From: Paraglaciecola chathamensis S18K6
GTDB lineage: Bacteria > Pseudomonadota > Gammaproteobacteria > Enterobacterales > Alteromonadaceae
Assembly: GCA_000314955.1 (NCBI GenBank)
Contig: BAEM01000026.1
Span: 1 to 64,000, forward strand
DNA: 64,000 nucleotides
Direction of reading: 5' to 3'
Shown: piece after piece, positions 58,575 through 64,000 of the stretch
Position numbering within the stretch: position 1 is the first letter of the stretch
Layout: each line of letters begins with the position of its first letter
Position numbers and translations under genes: made by a program
Notes under the pieces: generated by a model
Told to the model about the DNA's origin: nothing
What the model saw: the letters and a program-made list of their open reading frames with translations, nothing else
Database searches by the model: none

Positions 58575-59132
58575 TTACGTTAATTTAGCCAGCACTTTTT
58601 GCATGTGAGGTACCACCTCATTTTCAAACCAAGGGTGTTTCTTTAGCCAAATATTGTTGCGCGGAGACGGGTGGGGTAATACAAAGTACTTTGGTTGGTA
58701 TCGCTTCCAATTAGTCACTCGCTGTGTCAGCGATAGTTTGTCATTTAAGTAGTAGGTTTGAGCATATTGACCTATCAGTAAAATATGTTCAATCGACATG
58801 CTATTAATGAGCCGCTCATGCCATGTAGGTGCGCATTCTTTTCGTGGTGGCTTATCACCACTTTTTGCTTTTCCCGGATAACAAAACCCCATAGGAAGTA
58901 TGGCGATATGATTTGCATCATAAAATTTTTCCGCTGATATACCCAACCATTTTCTCAATCGAACACCAGATGCATCGTTCCACGGCATATTTGTTTCATG
59001 GGCAAGTTTCCCTGGTGCTTGCCCCACAATCAATACCTTAGAGCATTGATTTCCTTGAATTATTGGGCGTGGAGCCAAGGGCAAAAATGCCTTACACAGC
59101 TGGCAATTTCTTGCGTTATCGAAGTCGTTAAT
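58575..59132 (-). CDS. Uracil-DNA glycosylase family protein, possible ATT start
   Basis: A 185-residue DNA repair protein of the uracil-DNA glycosylase superfamily. The uracil-binding VGQAPGKLAHETNMPWNDASG is followed by LLIGQYAQTYY and a C-terminal LPHPSPRN. The conserved N-terminal CQLCKAFLPLAPRPI begins before the first usual start (TTG at 59084). The only ribosome binding site, GGAAGG at 59141-59146, lies eight bases ahead of an ATT at 59132. I therefore place the start there, tentatively. The conservative alternative is 58575-59084. Confidence 0.75.
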   Translation of the reverse strand: MNDFDNARNCQLCKAFLPLAPRPIIQGNQCSKVLIVGQAPGKLAHETNMPWNDASGVRLRKWLGISAEKFYDANHIAILPMGFCYPGKAKSGDKPPRKECAPTWHERLINSMSIEHILLIGQYAQTYYLNDKLSLTQRVTNWKRYQPKYFVLPHPSPRNNIWLKKHPWFENEVVPHMQKVLAKLT

Positions 59133-59262
59133 GTAAAAAACCTTCCAAAAAAGACAGTTTTGTCATATTATTGTCATAATCCTGTGGTTTAGAGTTTGGT
59201 TTGTTTCCACATTGGATTGCGATGCTCAGCACTTTGCTAAGCGAATTATCGAGGAAATCAAA

Positions 59263-59586
59263 ATGTTAAGAATCAAATTATCTATCATCGCCTTATTAAG
59301 CGCATTCGCAGCAACCGCTGCTCAAGCTGATACCCAGAACAATAGACTGTTCGACTGCATGGAATCAACCACATTTGCTATTGATGGTTCATGTATCGCT
59401 AATAAAATTCAGCAAAACGTTAAATTCCGTGATATGCAATTAGACATTGCTCAAAAAACTCAAGTGCAAGACGCAAATGCTATTGCCACTATGCAGTTTT
59501 TTGAAAAAGAAATGCGTATTAATGTCATTGCTCATAAAGACGCGTTAGCTGAGTCAGAGCTTTTAGCACTAAACTTAGCCGAGTAA
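59263..59586 (+). CDS. Small exported protein, unknown
   Basis: A 107-residue protein that I do not recognise. The signal peptide (LSIIALLSAFAATAAQA) is cut near residue 22; the mature part has FDCMESTTFAIDGSCIAN with a Cys pair that may form a disulfide, then an amphipathic helical stretch. GAGGAAA precedes the ATG at 59263, which is preferred to a start 17 codons upstream. A strong hairpin terminator follows. Confidence 0.65.
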   Translation: MLRIKLSIIALLSAFAATAAQADTQNNRLFDCMESTTFAIDGSCIANKIQQNVKFRDMQLDIAQKTQVQDANAIATMQFFEKEMRINVIAHKDALAESELLALNLAE

Positions 59587-59611
59587 AAACGTTCGTTAAA
59601 TAGCGCTCTAT

Positions 59612-59654
59612 CGTTCAATACAATGCTATTCGCTTTGTATTGAACGTATATTTT
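59612..59654 (+). terminator. Terminator of the small exported protein gene
   Basis: CGTTCAATACAA (59612-59623) pairs with TTGTATTGAACG (59635-59646) around an 11-base loop, followed by a T-rich tail. Confidence 0.85.
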
Positions 59655-59711
59655 TCAATTCTTCTACTTCGAAACTATCTTCTTCCATTTTCGTTTTTAT
59701 CGGCAATAAAA

Positions 59712-59729
59712 AGCCCCCATTTGGGAGCT
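59712..59729 (-). terminator. Terminator of the desaturase gene
   Basis: On the minus strand AGCTCCC pairs with GGGGGCT (one G-T pair) around a four-base loop and is followed by a T-run. Confidence 0.7.
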
Positions 59730-59737
59730 CTTATCGT

Positions 59738-60865
59738 TTATGCCATCTGGTATTTAACTTGGTAAAGCTGTAACCATTTCTGCTTCTGCAACTCTAGATT
59801 GTATTTTAGCTCTCGGTATTTGAAATCCAGTTCGAGCTTTTCATAATTACGTTTTAATTTGTGTTTGCGAATTTCCATTAAACGTTTCTTAGTAGCGTAC
59901 ATCTCAGCCATTTTATGTAATATCAGGTCATATTCCTGTTGTAGGCTATGCAATATTTCATCTGCATTGGGGAGAACGGATAAGCTCTTCTGTGCACGCT
60001 GGAGTTGCATTGCCATCTTTGCCTTTTCGATGCGTTCTTCGGGGCAGCGACGTAGATTTTTCGTCCAACCAATAAATGACAATCCACGGATGAGCCATTT
60101 AGTTGGGTCAAATTGCCACCACTTTATGCCATTACGATAATCGTATTCAAAAATATGGTGATAATTATGATACCCCTCACCGAATGTGAAGAAGGCTAGA
60201 ATATCGTTATCACGGGCGGTATTTTTGTCGGTATAAGGCTGTCGCCCCCATATGTGAGCAAGCGAATTAATAAAAAAGGTAACATGATGCACTACCACCA
60301 GGCGGAAAAAGCCAGCTAGCAACAACATGCCGAATATATCGCCATTGAGCCACCCCAACAGCATTGGAATGCCGAAATTTGATATCAGCATAATCGGAAG
60401 ATAGTACTTGTGCTGCCAGACTACGATTTTATCTTTTTGCAGATCTTTGCAATTACTGTAATCCGAGTATCTGTCAACTTGATACTCACGTAACATCCAG
60501 CCCATGTGAGAATACCAGAAACCTCGTTTAGCTGAGTATGGGTCTTTATCGTTGTTGTCTACGTGTCTATGATGAATTCTGTGATCAGATACCCAGTGTA
60601 GAATACTGTTTTGTAAGGCCATTGCACCGCCAACAGCCAACACTGCTCGTACAACCGCATTTGCTTCATACGCTTTGTGCGCCCACAACCTATGATAACC
60701 GGCAGTAATAGACATACCTGAGAAATATATAAGCGTGATACAGGCAATGATTTCTGCGCCATCGAATCCTTGCGTAAAGGCAACGTACGGAACAAGCAAC
60801 AGTGCGATCAGTCCGGTGATCACAAAGACTAAAATATTGGTGATAATTAAACGCGGTTTTTTCAT
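59738..60865 (-). CDS. Acyl-CoA/acyl-lipid delta-9-type fatty acid desaturase
   Basis: A 375-residue inner-membrane desaturase that puts a double bond into fatty acyl chains, supporting membrane fluidity in the cold. The three histidine boxes of the diiron site are present: HRLWAH (58-63), HRIHHRH (95-101), and HNYHH in EGYHNYHHIF. Four helices and a long basic C-terminal coiled coil (about 305-365, with LILHKMAEMYATKK) follow. The coil is longer than in the yeast/bacterial OLE1 type and is of unknown use. It is divergent from fabR, with an operator candidate between. Confidence 0.9.
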   Translation of the reverse strand: MKKPRLIITNILVFVITGLIALLLVPYVAFTQGFDGAEIIACITLIYFSGMSITAGYHRLWAHKAYEANAVVRAVLAVGGAMALQNSILHWVSDHRIHHRHVDNNDKDPYSAKRGFWYSHMGWMLREYQVDRYSDYSNCKDLQKDKIVVWQHKYYLPIMLISNFGIPMLLGWLNGDIFGMLLLAGFFRLVVVHHVTFFINSLAHIWGRQPYTDKNTARDNDILAFFTFGEGYHNYHHIFEYDYRNGIKWWQFDPTKWLIRGLSFIGWTKNLRRCPEERIEKAKMAMQLQRAQKSLSVLPNADEILHSLQQEYDLILHKMAEMYATKKRLMEIRKHKLKRNYEKLELDFKYRELKYNLELQKQKWLQLYQVKYQMA

Positions 60866-60886
60866 TACAGAGGCAGGACTTTATTG

Positions 60887-60904
60887 AGCTTACACTTGTA
60901 CGCT
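60887..60904. promoter_or_regulatory. FabR-like operator between desaturase and fabR
   Basis: AGCTTACACTTGTACGCT is an 18-bp inverted repeat with one imperfect pair. It resembles the AGCGTACA-N2-TGTACGCT type of site described for FabR. It lies 22 bases upstream of the desaturase start and about 120 bases before fabR, so one regulator could control both genes. This comparison is from memory. Confidence 0.55.
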
Positions 60905-61025
60905 AATTTAGCTTATCTAGCGCTTAATTAGCAAGCGATTTATCTGTTTTAACGATAATTTATCGTGCTGATTTGTGTTAAATATTGATAATATATAAAG
61001 ATTCTGTTTTCAATTGGAGCGTCCT

Positions 61026-61625
61026 TTGAGTCGTCAAGAACAAAAACTAAAGACGAGACGTGCAATTATTGAAGCTGCGTTCAGTTTGCTTGATGAGCAA
61101 CGGAGTTTGTCTAGTGTAAGCTTGCGAGAAGTGGCTCGCGCCGCCGGTATCGCTCCCACCTCTTTTTATCGTCACTTTAAAGATATAGACGAACTCGGGC
61201 TAACCTTAGTCGACGAAGCGGGCTTAAACCTTAGGCAGTTGATGCGCCAAGCGCGATTGCGTATCGCGTCCGGAGGTGGAGTAATTAACACCTCCGTAGA
61301 TACTTTTATGGAGTTTATTTGTGCTCATAGTAATGTGTTTAGGTTGCTGCTTCGTGAGCATACTGGGACTTCGTTGGCATTTAGAGCGGCAGTGTTGCGC
61401 GAAATCCAGCATTTTATTGTTGAGTTAACAGATTACACTATGAGTACTACAGGCTTACCTTACCAATATGCGAATTTACAGGCTGAGGCAATGGTTAAGC
61501 TTGTCTTTAGTGCCGGAGCAGAAGCATTAGACTCTGGCGCTGAGCAACAAGCCGTATTGGCTCAGCGCGTAAAGTTACAATTACGGTTCATCGCTAATGG
61601 CGCTAAAGAAGCCGCTGGCGTTTAA
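61026..61625 (+). CDS. fabR: Transcriptional repressor FabR
   Basis: A 199-residue TetR-family repressor of unsaturated fatty-acid synthesis genes. The DNA-binding part is [30 protein letters not shown] (cut by position: about 35-65), nearly the E. coli FabR helix-turn-helix. The ligand part matches too ([30 protein letters not shown], about 105-135). The start is TTG at 61026 with GGAG six bases upstream. It is divergent from the desaturase and has a probable operator between. Its stop overlaps the trmA stop as TTAA. Confidence 0.92.
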   Translation: MSRQEQKLKTRRAIIEAAFSLLDEQRSLSSVSLREVARAAGIAPTSFYRHFKDIDELGLTLVDEAGLNLRQLMRQARLRIASGGGVINTSVDTFMEFICAHSNVFRLLLREHTGTSLAFRAAVLREIQHFIVELTDYTMSTTGLPYQYANLQAEAMVKLVFSAGAEALDSGAEQQAVLAQRVKLQLRFIANGAKEAAGV

Positions 61626-62719
61626 CGTTTTTGTAAGAATACCCCTGACTCCACATGGTGTGTGAAGGGAAATTGATCAAAAAGGGCGAATCTAACCACA
61701 TCATGTGTTTCACTCAAGACCGCTAAGTTATCTTTGAGCGTTTCAGGGTTACATGAAATATAGACGATGTTGGCATAGCCTTGCACCATAGCAAGCGTTT
61801 CATCGTCAAGTCCTGAGCGCGGCGGGTCAACAAGAACGGTCTGACAATTGTATTTTTGAAGGTTGACTCCCTCAAGTCGCCTAAAACTGCGCTCGTTATT
61901 CAGTGCTTGTACGAACTCTTCGCTAGACATGCGCAGTATTGTGACGTTATCAATATTATTTAAACGTATATTGTGCTGCGCTGCCGCAACGGATGACTTA
62001 GAGATCTCTGTTGCTAGTACCTGTTTAAAGTTCTGTGCTAATGGCAAACTAAAGTTACCCGCACCGCAGTATAACTCGAGTAAATCACCTTCACAGTCTT
62101 GCGTGACATCAAGCGCCCACTCAAGCATTTTGCTGTTCACACCAGCGTTAGGTTGGGTAAAACTATTTTCAATTTGCTTAAAAGTATAAATTCGTTCATT
62201 AACCGGTAGCGCTTCTAATACATAATCTTTGTCCAATAGCACTTTCTGCTTTTTGGCTCGGCCAATAAGATCTATTTTAAATTCTTCTCTTAACACTGTA
62301 CGCAGTGCTGTTGCTTCTATTAGCCATTCCTCTTCTAATGGCTTGTGATAAACCAGAGTGACCAATACTTCGTCAGTTAACGTACTTAAGTAATCAATCT
62401 GAAACAGTTTTCTGCGTAATACTTCGTTGTCTTTCAGTAGTGGCACCAGCTTGGCCATGACCTTATTGATAACAACGCTTGCAGGCGGGAACTGGTTTAC
62501 TGAGTATTTTTGTTTGGTGGCTTGGTCGAACATTACATGGTCAAGGTTATCTCCGTCATGCCACATTCTAAACTCAGCACGCATCCGGTAATTTAGTGCA
62601 GCTGACGTAAAAACCTCAACGTTTGGCATAGAGAAAGCCGCAAAAGATTGTTCAACGCTATCAATCTTTTGTGCGAGTTGTTTGTCATAGTCCGCGGGAT
62701 TAATTTCAGTTGGGCGCAC
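61622..62719 (-). CDS. trmA: tRNA/tmRNA (uracil-C5)-methyltransferase TrmA
   Basis: A 365-residue SAM enzyme making 5-methyluridine at tRNA position 54. Motifs are [17 protein letters not shown] for [14 protein letters not shown], and the catalytic Cys in [14 protein letters not shown] at 62719 with GGAG seven bases upstream gives the E. coli length; an in-frame TTG-type extension of ten codons is not family-like. It is convergent with fabR. Confidence 0.95.
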   Translation of the reverse strand: MRPTEINPADYDKQLAQKIDSVEQSFAAFSMPNVEVFTSAALNYRMRAEFRMWHDGDNLDHVMFDQATKQKYSVNQFPPASVVINKVMAKLVPLLKDNEVLRRKLFQIDYLSTLTDEVLVTLVYHKPLEEEWLIEATALRTVLREEFKIDLIGRAKKQKVLLDKDYVLEALPVNERIYTFKQIENSFTQPNAGVNSKMLEWALDVTQDCEGDLLELYCGAGNFSLPLAQNFKQVLATEISKSSVAAAQHNIRLNNIDNVTILRMSSEEFVQALNNERSFRRLEGVNLQKYNCQTVLVDPPRSGLDDETLAMVQGYANIVYISCNPETLKDNLAVLSETHDVVRFALFDQFPFTHHVESGVFLQKR

Positions 62720-62867
62720 GGCAATTCTCCAAGAAGTGTTTTTTATCAAGCGCGGGATTGTAAGTGTTTTCAGCGCTTGTGCAATATTAGTTTTTGAATG
62801 TAATGATTTGTACTAAATTTAACCACATTGCAGCCGATAAACTATTGAGGATAGTGAGGTAGCTGAA

Positions 62868-64000
62868 ATGAATATTAACGAGATTAAAGCTTTCATGCAT
62901 GAAAAGCCTGCTCATTTAGGTGAGGCAAGCAGTGTGCAGAATAAATTACGAGATGCTGGGCTAGAGCAAGCTCAAGCGATGCTAGGTGATAAAGCCTCCC
63001 TAAGTGACAAAGGGGCTTCAAAAAGTGTATTTGCCGCGCAAGTTTTGATGAACTCAATGAGCCATAGTGTTTCATTAGGACTAAATAAACCTGAGTTTCG
63101 TGCTGCGCAACAGACAGAGCAAAAAGAAGAGAGTAAAGGGTTATTCGATTTTGAAGAGGTGGCCCGTAACGTACTCAACTTTGTTGGTGGAGCCGTTAAA
63201 AATGCTAAAAATAATGGCGCTGATGAAGAGGCGCTAAATTCATTATTAGAGCAAGCTCGTGCTGGGGTACTTAAAGGTATTGGTATGGCAGAAAAAGACC
63301 TTGCCGGTATTATGAATGATGATATAAAAACCGGTATTCGTCGTAGCCAAGAGTTGATTGATACGGGGTTACAGAAACTAAGAGAATCGATTTTTGGCGA
63401 AACCCAAGAAGCCAGTGCAGCCATTGCCACTAAGGTTGCTTTGGAGAGCCAAGTGAACTATGAACGTCGAGATAGCGGTGAGTTGCGTATTCGCACTTTA
63501 GATGGTGACGAAGTCATGATTCGCTTTGAAGATTTAGAAAGCTTCGAGTTCAATCAAAAGTTACTGAAAGAAGTAGAAGAGGAACAGATATTCCAAAGAC
63601 CGGTGGAGCCGACTAAGCCGGACGTCGTTAACACGACAGAAAATAACATTCAGAATGACGTGAACAAAGAACCTGTAGCCCGAGAATTTAATGCTGCAGG
63701 GGATACAGTCGTTGCAGAAGAAAACAATGCAACCAACACTCATGAAGCAAGTAGAGTGACCTCAACTGAACGTTACGAGCACTTTAATAGCAATGCTTTA
63801 TCATTCACAGTTCAGGGTGAGCTTGATGAAGATGAATTGAACGCCATTGGCACCTTAGTTGCCGACGCTAGTGACTTAGCCGACGAGTTTTTTAACGGGG
63901 ATATAGAGTCAGCGTTTAATCAGGCACTTAAACTTGGCTATGACGAAAAAGAATTGACCGGCTTTGCGCTGCAATTAACCAGACAAGAACAAACACAATC
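62868..64000 (+). CDS. DUF5610-like protein, cut by window edge
   Basis: At least 377 residues, open to the right edge. A weak GAGG-like site precedes the ATG. The part at about 95-170 (FDFEEVARNVLNFVGGAVKNA, then LLEQARAGVLKGIGMAEKDLAG) matches the DUF5610 pattern. The C-terminal half is acidic, Asn/Thr-rich and disordered-looking, then another helical segment DELNAIGTLVADASDLADEFF. No signal peptide or catalytic motif is visible. The function is unknown, and the stop lies outside the window. Confidence 0.72.
   Translation, partial: MNINEIKAFMHEKPAHLGEASSVQNKLRDAGLEQAQAMLGDKASLSDKGASKSVFAAQVLMNSMSHSVSLGLNKPEFRAAQQTEQKEESKGLFDFEEVARNVLNFVGGAVKNAKNNGADEEALNSLLEQARAGVLKGIGMAEKDLAGIMNDDIKTGIRRSQELIDTGLQKLRESIFGETQEASAAIATKVALESQVNYERRDSGELRIRTLDGDEVMIRFEDLESFEFNQKLLKEVEEEQIFQRPVEPTKPDVVNTTENNIQNDVNKEPVAREFNAAGDTVVAEENNATNTHEASRVTSTERYEHFNSNALSFTVQGELDEDELNAIGTLVADASDLADEFFNGDIESAFNQALKLGYDEKELTGFALQLTRQEQTQ

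Overview
The window looks like chromosomal DNA of a marine gammaproteobacterium of the Alteromonadaceae, close to Glaciecola/Paraglaciecola. This rests on moderate G+C, the gene order lptM-lysA-dapF-DUF484-xerC-yigB near uvrD, the cysJIH order, a fabR/desaturase pair, and families such as TIGR03899, TIGR04219 and DUF5610. The assignment is an inference from gene content; no 16S gene is present. I see no rRNA, tRNA, CRISPR array, prophage or intact insertion sequence. Coding density is high, and nearly all genes are intact.

Region 1 (1-9.5 kb) holds stress and envelope genes: a repeat-like left edge, DUF3703, a PA2169-type four-helix protein, an MscS channel, a CC0125/CC1285-type lipoprotein, a phosphatase-lipid kinase fusion, a peroxiredoxin-like protein, hemerythrin, DUF2177, an FNT channel, a YqaA-type membrane protein and NrtS. 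Region 2 (9.7-19.9 kb) is housekeeping: rarD, a two-receiver diguanylate cyclase, uvrD with a LexA-like box, divergent cysE, and the operon lptM-lysA-dapF-DUF484-xerC-yigB. Region 3 (20-31.7 kb) holds a glycosyltransferase/PAP2 pair, rraA, an orphan exbD, a metalloprotease-like gene overlapping fldB, a large GH2 beta-galactosidase, a lipoprotein, msrA, and a DCC-protein/SDR pair.

Region 4 (31.8-42.7 kb) holds an NSS transporter, an epimerase-like protein, YggN, a small membrane protein, a YbdG channel with two tandem YihG-like acyltransferases, HNH, an FMN-binding oxidase, an AhpD-like gene under two TetR-type palindromes, dusA, and two tiny unknown genes. Region 5 (42.7-46.9 kb) is the most accessory-looking part. 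It is a five-gene minus-strand operon of acyl carrier protein, ketoreductase-like SDR, AMP-forming ligase, left-handed beta-helix acyltransferase and integral membrane acyltransferase. It looks like a compact machine that makes and transfers an unusual acyl group.

Region 6 (47-64 kb) holds a psp operon with a sigma-54-like promoter, a PCu(A)C/DUF2333/outer-membrane-barrel run, and cysJIH preceded by a hairpin that overlaps the cysJ ribosome binding site. It continues with TIGR03899, a REC-DUF3369-GGDEF-EAL phosphodiesterase, a uracil-DNA glycosylase that may start at ATT, a desaturase divergent from fabR with a shared operator candidate, trmA, and a DUF5610 gene cut by the right edge.

The strongest leads for new biology are the acyl-transfer operon, the cysJ leader hairpin, the paired TetR-type sites at 40.2 kb, and the paired AT palindromes ahead of the small gene pair at 42.3 kb.
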